Source: an uncultured Thermanaerothrix sp. (GTDB taxonomy: Bacteria > Chloroflexota > Anaerolineae > Anaerolineales > Anaerolineaceae). From it: DNA of 37,931 nt. Position 1 is the first letter of the stretch. Each line of letters begins with the position of its first letter. The position numbers and the translations under genes are program-made. Positions 16,283 to 24,945 of the stretch are shown here, piece by piece. The notes beneath the pieces are model-generated. The model did no database searches, was not told where the DNA came from, and saw only the letters and a program-made list of their open reading frames with translations. The DNA lies in assembly GCF_938028735.1 (NCBI RefSeq), contig NZ_CALIMF010000031.1:1-37931 (forward strand), in the 5' to 3' direction.

Positions 16283-16522
16283 GTCCGCTCTTCTCCGAGG
16301 TTTGGGGGTGATTTTACCCTAAATCGGTTGATTAATTTTGCGAGAGAGGGTAGTTTTTCTAATTGCTCTGGCGCAAAGTAGTCCGTAAAAACACAGAATT
16401 TTTCACAAAGTTGCCCATCCTATGAAAGCGAAAATTCGGTAAAATTAGGGACATGCTAGGGCGGCGGTAATTTCCCCTTCTATTTGGGTTGAGGAATTTA
16501 TCCACTGAGGTGAGGCACGCTC

Positions 16523-16792
16523 ATGGTAGAAACAAAAGTGTTGATCAAAAATAAAGTTGGCCTACACGCACGTCCGGCTTCACTCTTTGTTCAGACAGCC
16601 AGTAAGTTCAAGAGTGCCATCACGGCCATTCACGGTGAGCGCAAGGCAAATGCCAAAAGCATTTTAAGTGTTTTGACTTTAGGGGCTGATCAGGGAGCGG
16701 AACTAATCTTACAGGCCGAAGGCGAAGACGCCGAAGAAGCCGTGCAGGCCCTGGTTAATCTGATTGAGTCGAATTTTGGGGAGGCTGAATGA
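16523..16792 (+). CDS. ptsH: Phosphocarrier protein HPr
   Basis: An 89-residue HPr with the phospho-accepting His15 in GLHARPA (13-19) and the regulatory Ser46 in AKSILSVLTLG, both at canonical positions. It takes phosphate from enzyme I. Presence of Ser46 hints at possible HPr kinase control, but that gene is not seen here. The ATG at 16523 has only a weak TGAGGTGAGG upstream. Its stop overlaps the ptsI start by four bases (ATGA), so the two are coupled. Confidence 0.96.
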   Translation: MVETKVLIKNKVGLHARPASLFVQTASKFKSAITAIHGERKANAKSILSVLTLGADQGAELILQAEGEDAEEAVQALVNLIESNFGEAE

Positions 16793-18513
16793 AGACCATT
16801 CGGGGAATTGGGGCCTCACCAGGGATTGCCATTGGCCCGGCCTATCGTTTCCAGCGTCTGGATCTGCATGTGGATTCCCATTCGGTACACAATGTGGATG
16901 CGGAATTTGCGCGTTTCTATCAGGCCTTAGAGATCGCTGAAGGTCAGCTGCGCTTGGTGTACGAGAAAGCACGTCGCGAGGCAGGAGCAGAGCAAGCAGC
17001 CATCTTTGAAGCCCAGTTAGAGATGTTGCGCGATCCGGAATTATTGGGCGAAACCCAAGCCGCTATCCGCGACCAGCGTTTGAATGCCGAAGCGGCCTGG
17101 TGGAGTACGGTTGAGCGTTTTGCGGCCATCTTGGAAGAGATGGAAAGTGAATACTTTCGTGCTCGGGCTGCCGATATTCGTGATGTGGGGCGGCGGGTGC
17201 TGCGGATCTTGAAAGGCATTACCGAAGAACCAGTGCAATTGACTGAACCAGTGGTGGTCTTAGCCCAGGACTTGAGCCCATCAGATACAGTTGGGTTGGA
17301 TAAATCTCTGGTTTTGGGGTTCTGCACCGCTGGAGGTGGCGAAACGTCGCACACGGCAATATTGGCGCGTAGTCTAGGGTTGCCGGCAGTGGTTGCAGCG
17401 GGGCCGCAAGTGCTTCAAGTCTCAAGTGGCACTCAGGTCATTGTAGATGGCGTAGAAGGGCTTTTGATTGTTGAGCCAGATGAACAAGCCCGAACGATAT
17501 TTCTACAACGCCGTGAGGCTTTGACACGGTTACGTGAGCAGGCTTTTGCGCATTGCAAAGAACCGGCGATCACTCTGGACGGGCATAAAGTGGAGGTGGT
17601 TGCCAATATCGGCAATGTGCAGGGGGCTTTTACGGCTTGGGAGCATGGGGCCGAAGGCGTGGGGCTGCTACGCACGGAGTTTTTATATCTGGAGCGTTCA
17701 ACACTTCCGGATGAGGAAGAGCAGTTCCAAGCCTATCACGCCATTCTTGAGGTGTTTGGTCAGCAACCAGTCGTGCTCCGGACTCTAGATATCGGCGGGG
17801 ATAAAGAATTAGCCTACATGGAATTGCCCAAAGAAGAAAATCCGTTTCTGGGAGTACGGGGGATTCGTTTATGCTTGGCGCACCCCGAGCTTTTTTATCC
17901 TCAAATCCGCGCGGCGTTGCGCGCGGGTGTGGGGTACAACCTAAAACTAATGTTCCCGATGATAGCAACACTGGATGAAGTGCGTGCCGCCAAACGCATT
18001 GTGGAAGTTTGCCGCGAGGAGTTGCGCCGCGACGGTAAACCAGTTGCCGATAATATCGAAATCGGCATTATGGTTGAAGTGCCTTCCGCGGCGGTAATGG
18101 CGGAGCACTTTGCCCGTGAGGTGGATTTCTTCTCCATTGGGACGAATGACCTGACCCAATATACTTTGGCAGCGGACCGAGCCAATGCGCAGTTGGCCGA
18201 CTTGATTAGTGCCTTCAATCCGGCGGTTCTGCGGCTGATTGATCAGGTCATACGGGCAGCCCATCAGTACGGTAAATGGGTGGGACTATGCGGCGAACTA
18301 GCGGGCGAACCCCTGGGCATCCCGATCCTATTAGGTTTGGGCCTTGATGAATTCAGCATGAATCCCAGTGCTATTCCGTTGGCCAAACAAATTATCCGTT
18401 CGCTCTCACTTGCGCAATGTCGGGAATTGGCACAAGAGGTTCTGAGCCTGGAAAGTGCCCAAGCAGTCAAAGAGCGTGTGCGTGAACGATTGCCGCTCCT
18501 GACCTTATCCTAG
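16789..18513 (+). CDS. ptsI: Phosphoenolpyruvate-protein phosphotransferase (PTS enzyme I)
   Basis: A 574-residue full-length enzyme I. It has an N-terminal HPr-binding helical region, the swivelling phosphohistidine domain with GGGETSHTAILAR (His188), and the C-terminal TIM-barrel PEP-binding domain with LRTEFLYLER, GIMVEVPSAAV, DFFSIGTNDLTQY and the reactive-Cys region VGLCGELAG. It transfers phosphate from PEP to HPr. No EII component, DhaM or HPr kinase is in the window, so the acceptor is unknown. An intrinsic-terminator-like hairpin follows. Confidence 0.96.
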   Translation: MKTIRGIGASPGIAIGPAYRFQRLDLHVDSHSVHNVDAEFARFYQALEIAEGQLRLVYEKARREAGAEQAAIFEAQLEMLRDPELLGETQAAIRDQRLNAEAAWWSTVERFAAILEEMESEYFRARAADIRDVGRRVLRILKGITEEPVQLTEPVVVLAQDLSPSDTVGLDKSLVLGFCTAGGGETSHTAILARSLGLPAVVAAGPQVLQVSSGTQVIVDGVEGLLIVEPDEQARTIFLQRREALTRLREQAFAHCKEPAITLDGHKVEVVANIGNVQGAFTAWEHGAEGVGLLRTEFLYLERSTLPDEEEQFQAYHAILEVFGQQPVVLRTLDIGGDKELAYMELPKEENPFLGVRGIRLCLAHPELFYPQIRAALRAGVGYNLKLMFPMIATLDEVRAAKRIVEVCREELRRDGKPVADNIEIGIMVEVPSAAVMAEHFAREVDFFSIGTNDLTQYTLAADRANAQLADLISAFNPAVLRLIDQVIRAAHQYGKWVGLCGELAGEPLGIPILLGLGLDEFSMNPSAIPLAKQIIRSLSLAQCRELAQEVLSLESAQAVKERVRERLPLLTLS

Positions 18514-18522
18514 ATCGGTGAG

Positions 18523-18548
18523 CACCCGGCCAAGTGTCGGGTGATTTT
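18523..18548 (+). terminator. Probable terminator after ptsI
   Basis: A 6-bp stem CACCCG / CGGGTG with a 9-base loop, then ATTTTG, starts 10 bases after the ptsI stop. The U-tract is short, so termination may be partial. Confidence 0.5.
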
Positions 18549-18659
18549 GCCAGACTTTGAAGGAATATTTGGAGCGTGAAGGAAGGTCACGGGTTTGAGC
18601 GGGACTTCTATGTGGCTGGACTATAATAAACATGATCCCATGCGAACCAGGAGGCAATC

Positions 18660-19070
18660 ATGAGCATTCCATTTCCTAGCGATGCCTGGATCAAGGCCAT
18701 GATGGAAGATCTTAACCAGAGTCAAGCATATGCTGAGGCTGCCAAGAACTGGGAGGGGGATTTTTATTTTATTATTGAGCCTGGGGGTAACCTGGATCGC
18801 ACCGTAATTCTATATATGGATTTATGGCACGGCAAATGCCGGGAGGCTTTTGAAGTTACCGATCCTGAAGCACGCAAACCAGCGTTTCGACTGAGCGGAC
18901 CGGTGCAGACCTGGAAGAAGGTTATGACGCGTCAACTTGACCCCATGCAAGCAATGATGACGGGGCAATTGCGCCTTCAGGGAAATATGGCCATGGTGAT
19001 GAAAAACGTCCGCGCGGCAAAAGAATTGGTTGAATCGTGTACTCGCATCCCGACCATATTCCCGGTATAG
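18660..19070 (+). CDS. SCP2 sterol-carrier-domain protein
   Basis: This 136-residue protein is a single SCP-2-like domain. It has an early amphipathic helix (WIKAMMEDLNQSQAYAEAAKNWEGDFYFII), a beta-sheet with LYMDLWHGKCREAF, and the terminal DPMQAMMTGQLRLQGNMAMVMKN stretch typical of the family. Such proteins bind lipids or hydrophobic cofactors and often accompany oxidoreductases. The ATG at 18660 follows CAGGAGG, and a TATAAT lies at 18622-18627 without a clear -35. It precedes an alcohol dehydrogenase and an aldehyde oxidoreductase on the same strand, hinting that it serves hydrophobic substrates for them. That is inferred. Confidence 0.85.
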   Translation: MSIPFPSDAWIKAMMEDLNQSQAYAEAAKNWEGDFYFIIEPGGNLDRTVILYMDLWHGKCREAFEVTDPEARKPAFRLSGPVQTWKKVMTRQLDPMQAMMTGQLRLQGNMAMVMKNVRAAKELVESCTRIPTIFPV

Positions 19071-19131
19071 CCTTCTTGAAAGGGCCGCAAATTTTCTCAG
19101 ATAACGCCTGTTCGATCACGCGGAGGTGATT

Positions 19132-20301
19132 GTGTGGTATTTTGCTTCACCCCTCATTGTATATGGTGAGGACGCGCTTTCACATCTTGCCACGTTGGAG
19201 GGTCAACGGGCAGCGCTAATCACCGATGCACATCTCGTATCCTTAGGATTGGCAGAAAAGGTCACCAAAAATCTTTGTCAGGCTGGGTTGGAAGTCGTTT
19301 GCTATGATCGGGTTGAGCCCGAGCCAAGCCTTGAACAAGTTAGAGAAGGGGCGGAGTTTCTGCTCGCCCACCATCCGGACTGGATCGTGGCCTTAGGAGG
19401 GGGTTCCGTGATGGATGCCGCCAAGGCTATGTGGATCCTCTATGCGCGGCCCGACCTCGACCCAGAAGCGATCAACCCGATTGAACGCTTCAACTTGCGG
19501 GCCAAAGCCCGCTTTGTTGCCATCCCTACGACAAGTGGCACGGGCTCGGAAGTCACTTGGGCCATTGTGCTGACTAACCGGACCGAACGGCGTAAATTGG
19601 GGTTAGGTAGCCGTGAGGTCATCGCGGATGTTGCTATTGTAGATCCTCTTCTGGTAATGGATTTGCCCCCGCGCCTGACTGCGGACACCGGTTTGGACGC
19701 CTTGACGCACGCTATTGAAGGGTTTACCAGTACCTATCACAACGATTTTACGGACGGATTGTGCCTTAAGGCGGCTCAGTTGATATTTGACTATTTACCC
19801 CGAGCCTATCGTCATGGTAAGGATGATGTTGAGGCCCGTACACGATTGCATTATGCAGCAACCTTGGCCGGGTTGGGGTTTGGCAATGCTATGGCCGCAT
19901 TAGCCCATGGGATGGGGCATGCACTTGGAGCGATTTTTCACTTGCCTCATGGTCGGGCGGTGGCGTTGGCGCTCCCCTACACCATAGCCTACTGTGCTCA
20001 AGGAGAGCCAGGCTCAACGCGCTATGCCGAATTGGCCTATCACTTAAAGTTGCCAGCAGAGAATGAGCGTGAAGCAGCCAGAGCGCTGATCGAGTCTGTG
20101 ATGGATCTGATGAAGCGGGTGGAACAACCGCTTACGCTGGCTCAAGCAGGGATATCACGTAGAGATCTGGAACACGAGATGCAGATACTGGTGGATCATG
20201 CCATGAATGATACCCAGACCATCATGAGTCCACGGATTCCAGATGAATCCGAAATGCAATCGCTATTTTGGCAGATGTTCACGGGAGAAATCAGCCTTTA
20301 A
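19132..20301 (+). CDS. Iron-containing (type III) alcohol dehydrogenase
   Basis: This 389-residue enzyme carries the NAD-binding GGGSVMDAAK, the IPTTSGTGSEVT segment and the metal ligands of the family: D189 and H193 in DALTHAIE, H259 and H273 in AHGMGHALGAIFHLPHG. It should interconvert alcohols and aldehydes with NAD(P). A GTG at 19132 is chosen because CGGAGG ends five bases before it. The in-frame GTG at 19126 overlaps the SD. It lies 24 bases upstream of an aldehyde:ferredoxin oxidoreductase, so the pair could connect alcohol, aldehyde and acid. The natural substrate is unknown. Confidence 0.92.
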   Translation: MWYFASPLIVYGEDALSHLATLEGQRAALITDAHLVSLGLAEKVTKNLCQAGLEVVCYDRVEPEPSLEQVREGAEFLLAHHPDWIVALGGGSVMDAAKAMWILYARPDLDPEAINPIERFNLRAKARFVAIPTTSGTGSEVTWAIVLTNRTERRKLGLGSREVIADVAIVDPLLVMDLPPRLTADTGLDALTHAIEGFTSTYHNDFTDGLCLKAAQLIFDYLPRAYRHGKDDVEARTRLHYAATLAGLGFGNAMAALAHGMGHALGAIFHLPHGRAVALALPYTIAYCAQGEPGSTRYAELAYHLKLPAENEREAARALIESVMDLMKRVEQPLTLAQAGISRRDLEHEMQILVDHAMNDTQTIMSPRIPDESEMQSLFWQMFTGEISL

Positions 20302-20325
20302 CTCGCCAACTCATCGGAGGTTTCG

Positions 20326-22158
20326 ATGCCCTTCGGTCGGATGCTCACAGTGAATTTGACACAGGGAACGTTTGCGTTTTCTTCACTTCCGCGCACTTAC
20401 GTTGAAGATTTTATTGGCGGGAGCAGTTTGGCAGCGCGCTTGATATGGGAAACACTGGCGCCCCAACGCGATCCATTGCATCCTGATAATCCGCTAATTT
20501 TTGTCACTGGCCCAATGACAGGTACCGGTGGGCCAACGACCGGGCGATTTACTATTTGTGGACGCTCACCTCAAACGGGTTTATGGGGGGAATCAAACAT
20601 TGGGGGTTTTGTTGGTCCGGAGTTGCGGCAGGCGGGGGTAGATGTGTTATGGATCACTGGGCGTGCCGCAGAACCGGTCTACGTGTATATTCGCGATGGT
20701 GACGTGTCCTTGCGTCCAGCTGGTCATTTATGGGGAAAGGCCGATACTTATGAGACCCAAGAGATCTTGAAAACAGAGGTGGGCGACTCCCGCGCGCGCG
20801 TGGCCTGCATTGGGTTGGCGGGTGAGAACGAAGTGCCGATGGCGGGAATTTTGGCAGATCATGGGCGGCTTGCAGCCAGAACCGGTTTAGGAGCGTTGAT
20901 GGGCTCGAAGAATCTTAAGGCGTTAGTGGTGCGCGGAACTGGCCAGATTCCGCTGGCGCGGCCGGAAGAGTATCGCAAACTGCGTGTTGCTGCGAACAAG
21001 AATCTGCTAGACCAAAATCTAACGGCGGTCCTTAGAGCCACAGGCACGTCGGGGGCAGCGGAGTACCTGCAGTTTTTGGGGGACATGCCCCAGCGCTACT
21101 GGACAGCGGCAACATTTGAGGGCGCGACGAATATTAGTGGCTCAACCATGGCGGAAACGATCCTAACTGGCACGAAGGCCTGTCAAGGATGTGTGATTTC
21201 ATGTGGGCGAGAAGTAATGATCACCCAGGGGCCATTTATAACCCGTAGCAAGACTAAGGGGCCAGAGTACGAAACCATTTGTGCCTTTGGTTCGCAATTA
21301 TTGGTAGATGATCTCGCAGCAATCACTGCGCTGGGCGAGCAATGTGACCGACTGGGTATGGATACGATTTCAGCTGGAAACACATTGGCGTTGGCTTACT
21401 TGTTGTTCGATCAGGGGATCATCAATGAAAAAGATACCGGTGGGTTAACACTGCGTTGGGGGGATCCTAATCCCTGTTTTCCGCTTTTAGACCAAATGGC
21501 ACGGCGCGAAGGTTTTGGGGCGTTATTGGCTCAAGGTAGCCAAGCCGTGGCAGCCTTTTTTGGAGTTCCGGACTTGGCGGTTGTGGTCAATGGTCTGGAA
21601 GTCCCCATGCACGATCCGCGGGCTTTTAGTGGTCAAACGCTCTCTTATTTGGTGTCCCCTCGGGGTGCCTGCCACAACCAAAGCGATTTCTTCCAGGTTG
21701 AGATGGGCGGGACGCTAGAAGAAATCGGGATCTCAATGCCAGAGCGGTTTCAAGATGAGGGTAAGGCGGCGTTGGTGGCACGTCATCAGCACTGGCGCAC
21801 GGTATGCAACAGCCTGGTGATGTGTTATTTTGCAGTGGTTTCCCCATCGGCGATTTGTGAGTTGCTCAATGCTGCCTTAGGGTTAGATTGGGATGTTGAA
21901 GCAATGCTTCTGGCAGGGGAAAGGGGCTGGAATATGAAACGGCTGATCAATCTGCGTCTGGGTTTGAAACCAGAATCCGAAAAGTTGCCTCGCCTGTTGG
22001 TTCAACCTCTGCCCGAGGGTGGGCAACAGGGGTATGTGCCGAATGTCGAGACATTGCTTAATGAATACTATGTTGCCAGCGGCTGGGATCGTGTAACAGG
22101 GTGGCCGACCGAGCAAAAAATCAGAGCACTAGGCCTGGAGTTTGTGTTGAGAAATTAG
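20326..22158 (+). CDS. Aldehyde:ferredoxin oxidoreductase (tungstopterin family)
   Basis: This 610-residue protein is full length for the AOR family. The N-terminal domain (residues 1-205) shows VNLTQGTF, GGSSLAARL and the TGRFTICGRSPQTG pterin-binding region. The [4Fe-4S] ligands are C286, C289, C293 and C494, the same spacing as in the archaeal enzyme. MHDPRAFSGQTLSYLVSPRGACH is the second pterin-binding region. It would oxidise aldehydes to acids with ferredoxin, or run in reverse. The ATG at 20326 has CGGAGG upstream. It is coupled by position to an alcohol dehydrogenase and overlaps the convergent copper chaperone gene by four bases. W versus Mo cannot be told from sequence. Confidence 0.95.
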   Translation: MPFGRMLTVNLTQGTFAFSSLPRTYVEDFIGGSSLAARLIWETLAPQRDPLHPDNPLIFVTGPMTGTGGPTTGRFTICGRSPQTGLWGESNIGGFVGPELRQAGVDVLWITGRAAEPVYVYIRDGDVSLRPAGHLWGKADTYETQEILKTEVGDSRARVACIGLAGENEVPMAGILADHGRLAARTGLGALMGSKNLKALVVRGTGQIPLARPEEYRKLRVAANKNLLDQNLTAVLRATGTSGAAEYLQFLGDMPQRYWTAATFEGATNISGSTMAETILTGTKACQGCVISCGREVMITQGPFITRSKTKGPEYETICAFGSQLLVDDLAAITALGEQCDRLGMDTISAGNTLALAYLLFDQGIINEKDTGGLTLRWGDPNPCFPLLDQMARREGFGALLAQGSQAVAAFFGVPDLAVVVNGLEVPMHDPRAFSGQTLSYLVSPRGACHNQSDFFQVEMGGTLEEIGISMPERFQDEGKAALVARHQHWRTVCNSLVMCYFAVVSPSAICELLNAALGLDWDVEAMLLAGERGWNMKRLINLRLGLKPESEKLPRLLVQPLPEGGQQGYVPNVETLLNEYYVASGWDRVTGWPTEQKIRALGLEFVLRN

Positions 22159-22661
22159 CGCACTATAGCCGTCACCTCAATCTCACCACTTTTTTCGAAT
22201 TCTAGTCTGAGCCTCACTTTATCCCCTGGATGGAGGGTGTGGTTCAAGCCAATTAGCATAATATGATAACCACCCGGCATTAATTGCACAGTACTCTGGG
22301 CTGGAATCTCTAAGCGACTGATGGGTTGCATTTGCATTACGTCACCGTTCATGATCGTTTGATGGATTTCAGCGCGATTGGCGACCTCAGCAGAGACTTC
22401 AGTCAGATAATCTGCAGAGCGTCCTAGGTTGTGTATTGTCATATAGGCCGCACTGGTAGCAGTTGTGTCGGCTGGTGAATGTCCAGAATGGGAAGGCGTT
22501 CCAGAGTGTTCCATGGTAGTTGGCGATTCAGCCAGGCTGGCACGTGCCCAGGCTCCTTCAATGCGAATTAGGGGTTGAGATGGAGTGCTCCTGAAATAAT
22601 AAACTAGCCCTGAAGCAAGCAGAACGATTCCTAAGCCCGCTATCCAAATCCAGCGTTTCAT
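22155..22661 (-). CDS. PCuAC-type periplasmic copper chaperone
   Basis: This 168-residue protein has an N-terminal membrane anchor (5-22) and a cupredoxin-like PCuAC domain. The copper motif H-X10-M-X21-H-X-M is exact: H100, M111, H133 and M135. A His/Met/Ser-rich insert at 50-62 (MEHSGTPSHSGH) may add metal capacity. Such proteins deliver Cu(I) to the CuA centre of cytochrome oxidase outside the membrane. No oxidase or Sco gene is in the window. The ATG at 22659-22661 has AGGAGG at a rather long spacing of about 12. Its end overlaps the AOR gene on the other strand by four bases. Confidence 0.9.
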   Translation of the reverse strand: MKRWIWIAGLGIVLLASGLVYYFRSTPSQPLIRIEGAWARASLAESPTTMEHSGTPSHSGHSPADTTATSAAYMTIHNLGRSADYLTEVSAEVANRAEIHQTIMNGDVMQMQPISRLEIPAQSTVQLMPGGYHIMLIGLNHTLHPGDKVRLRLEFEKSGEIEVTAIVR

Positions 22662-22770
22662 TGTATGTATTTACCTCCTACTTCAGTATTTAGATATTTT
22701 TATAAAAGGGGCGGACATGGATGTAAATCAGCAATTGGGGTGATTGGATGCTACGAGATTGGGGGATGAA

Positions 22771-22800
22771 AAACACCAACCCGGTTTCAGGTTGGTGTTT
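22771..22800 (-). terminator. Intrinsic terminator of the DUF3048 gene
   Basis: AAACACCAACC (22771-22781) and GGTTGGTGTTT (22790-22800) form an 11-bp stem with an 8-base loop. On the minus strand it ends in TTT followed by more T. It lies 23 bases past the stop codon. Confidence 0.85.
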
Positions 22801-22823
22801 AGAGTGGCCTTGAGGCATCTGGG

Positions 22824-24410
22824 TTATCTCGCGCCGACGGGAGGATAGAAGCGGAATCTCCAGATATCTGGCTGTGAGGCCTCCTGGCGAAGGGTCGAGC
22901 CAAGCGTGGCCACATGGAACCAGGTCTGACCGGGTGCCAGCGGGAATGGGCGTCCGTCTGGGTAACGCAGGCGCACGGGTCGCGCCAGCCCCGTGGTCTT
23001 TTCGTATGCCTCACTCACCATGCTCCAGACCAGATCAGTATAAACCCGACCGTTGCGGAAGACAATTGCGCGGCCTCTGCTCCCCGGCCCCATACTTAAG
23101 TCAATGATGGTGGGACGGCGGGCGGTGTGCTCCACAAAGAGGATAACAATGTTCTCAAAAAGCAGGGGGCGGTTGGTGAGACGATCGGTAGCCGGAATGA
23201 ACTTTCCAACCTGGTTTTCTTGGCTGAGGTCCTGGTAACGCCAATACGCCTGGGCAACCGGATCGTAAATCCAACGCGCCTGATTAAGATAGGCATAGAA
23301 AACGTTGAGTTGTGTTGCTGGCAACCCACCAGATGGGGGCCGGAGATCAAAGGCATTTCCAGAGTAGTTTGGGGGTGACTGTGGATTCCGATTGGCCTCG
23401 GCCAGCGCACGTAATTGTTCCAATGAAAGGCCAGCACTGTTGATGTCCTGTGCGTTGTTGCCGAATACATTGCGGCAGATACGAAGATTGACATCGGCGG
23501 ACTTGCTGGCCGCGACCAGGCAGCCGTTAGGAAAGGCGTTGACAATAGGGACATAAGCCTCGCGCCCGGAGCGCACGCCAGCCAATCCTGCATTCTGAGG
23601 TTGTTCGATTCCTTTCAGATTAGAATTAGCATTAGTGTCAGATACTGAGATGGGAGGATTCCAAATCAACCCAAAATCCAAGGTCAAGTTTGTCTCGGTA
23701 AAGTTAATAAGGCCGGTCTGACCTATACTTGGGTCGGCATCACTATCTATACTATCGTCGCCGGCATTGGCCTGGGTTAGGGCGAAGTCATTGGGAAGGT
23801 GAACTTGCATACGATATTGCAATCCAGTGGGGGGTGAAAAGGCATAAAATCCATTGCCATCACTTGAGGTAGATTGGAGCACGTTGCCTCGAGGATCAAG
23901 GAGCTGAATTCGAATCCCGCCTAACCCTGGTTCCCAAGGTTGTTGCAAGCCATCTGCATTTTGGTCCCACCAAATCCTATTTCCCATGACTGGGCTAGTT
24001 ATGCTTAAGGGTTCGGCGCGGGGGATGAGGTCGGGGGGCGTGGGCAGCAGTTGAGGCGGTTCACCGTAGAAGACGGCCAGAAAGCGTGTCATGCCCTCGG
24101 TGATGTAAATTTCGTACACCTGAGAGGCGAAAGAAAGGCCAGTTTGTGGGCGAACGCTGGGGGGAAAATTAGAAAGGGAAACCAATACAGCGGGTAATTC
24201 CAGCCAGGAAGGGTCGGAAACGGGTAAGCCGGTGAGGGGGTTGTATCCTGGCGGGAATTGATCAAGATTGGGCCCAAGGGGATAGGAGAGGGATGAAGAT
24301 GAGGGTGTTGGAGTTGCGGCAACGGCGGTCAAAGTCGCGGGGATGAGACTTACGGTCAGAACAAGCATTAAGCATGCTAGGAGCCATGACGCTCCGTGCG
24401 CTTTTTTCAT
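22824..24410 (-). CDS. Secreted DUF3048 (YerB-like) protein split by an SdrD-B-like domain
   Basis: This 528-residue exported protein has a signal segment at 8-32 and a Thr/Pro/Ser linker. A DUF3048 N-terminal part covers about 57-117 (NPLTGLPVSDPSW, RPQTGLSFASQVYEIYITEGMTRFLAVF). Residues about 138-252 are an SdrD-B-like Ig domain (VMGNRIWWDQNADGLQQPWE, GGIRIQLLD, SSDGNGFYAFSPP). DUF3048 then resumes at about 274 (GLAGVRSGREAYVPIVNAF) and its C-terminal part follows (FYAYLNQARWIYDPVAQAYWR). The usual order is TRFLAVF followed shortly by GPVRSAR, so the Ig domain is inserted into DUF3048. The ATG at 24408-24410 follows GAGGAGG. DUF3048 has no settled function. A terminator follows. Confidence 0.85.
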   Translation of the reverse strand: MKKAHGASWLLACLMLVLTVSLIPATLTAVAATPTPSSSSLSYPLGPNLDQFPPGYNPLTGLPVSDPSWLELPAVLVSLSNFPPSVRPQTGLSFASQVYEIYITEGMTRFLAVFYGEPPQLLPTPPDLIPRAEPLSITSPVMGNRIWWDQNADGLQQPWEPGLGGIRIQLLDPRGNVLQSTSSDGNGFYAFSPPTGLQYRMQVHLPNDFALTQANAGDDSIDSDADPSIGQTGLINFTETNLTLDFGLIWNPPISVSDTNANSNLKGIEQPQNAGLAGVRSGREAYVPIVNAFPNGCLVAASKSADVNLRICRNVFGNNAQDINSAGLSLEQLRALAEANRNPQSPPNYSGNAFDLRPPSGGLPATQLNVFYAYLNQARWIYDPVAQAYWRYQDLSQENQVGKFIPATDRLTNRPLLFENIVILFVEHTARRPTIIDLSMGPGSRGRAIVFRNGRVYTDLVWSMVSEAYEKTTGLARPVRLRYPDGRPFPLAPGQTWFHVATLGSTLRQEASQPDIWRFRFYPPVGAR

Positions 24411-24441
24411 GGCCAAGCCTCCTCATAGCAGATTTATTCAC

Positions 24442-24450
24442 ATTATAGCA
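24442..24450 (-). promoter_or_regulatory. Extended -10 of the DUF3048 gene
   Basis: Minus strand TGCTATAAT (TG-n-TATAAT) lies 31 bases upstream of the ATG. No good -35 is visible. Confidence 0.55.
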
Positions 24451-24471
24451 GGGGAGCAGGAGGGAAGGAGT

Positions 24472-24945
24472 TTACAGGTTTGTTGGGTGACTCGCGGGGG
24501 GCAGAGTAAGGGCCTGGGTTGCTAATCGCTTGATGTGGGCAAGAATGGCAATAAGCCCATTTACCCGTTGAGGGGTCAGAATATGCAGTAAACCCATGGC
24601 CGAATAGAGATCCTCAGGAATTTGCAATACCTCATTGGGTGTGACATCCCATAACCCTTGTTGAAGGATAGCGGCATAACCGCGGATGGTGGGCGCTTCC
24701 GGCGGTACCCCGAAGTAAAAACGCAGACGTCCTTCGTGCTGGTGCATATAAACTGTGACAGGGGTCATGCACTCGGGAACAAGTTCGGGTTGACCAGCAA
24801 GATCGGCCAACTCTTCAGGGATGGGCAGGAGGCTTTCAGCAAACTCAAGCAGCAGTTCCATTTTTCCCTGAGGATCACTAAGGCCGAAGGTTTCTAGGAT
24901 TTCGGCTAGACGGGGGGGAAGCACAGAGAGGCTATCTATGCTCAT
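24472..24945 (-). CDS. sufE: SufE-like sulfur acceptor protein
   Basis: This 157-residue SufE-family protein has the persulfide-accepting Cys59 in [13 protein letters not shown], the helical [24 protein letters not shown] start and the C-terminal [17 protein letters not shown] typical of the family. SufE accepts sulfur from a cysteine desulfurase. Here its ATG (24943-24945) overlaps the rhodanese stop by four bases (ATGA), so the two are translationally coupled. A partnership in which the rhodanese or SufE passes sulfane sulfur is suggested. No sufS or sufBCD is nearby. Confidence 0.87.
   Translation of the reverse strand: MSIDSLSVLPPRLAEILETFGLSDPQGKMELLLEFAESLLPIPEELADLAGQPELVPECMTPVTVYMHQHEGRLRFYFGVPPEAPTIRGYAAILQQGLWDVTPNEVLQIPEDLYSAMGLLHILTPQRVNGLIAILAHIKRLATQALTLPPASHPTNL

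Noticed and set aside
22874..23378. Several overlapping frames opposite the DUF3048 gene
   Set aside because: They are low-plausibility Arg/Pro/Ser-rich translations antisense to a protein with clear domains and terminator.
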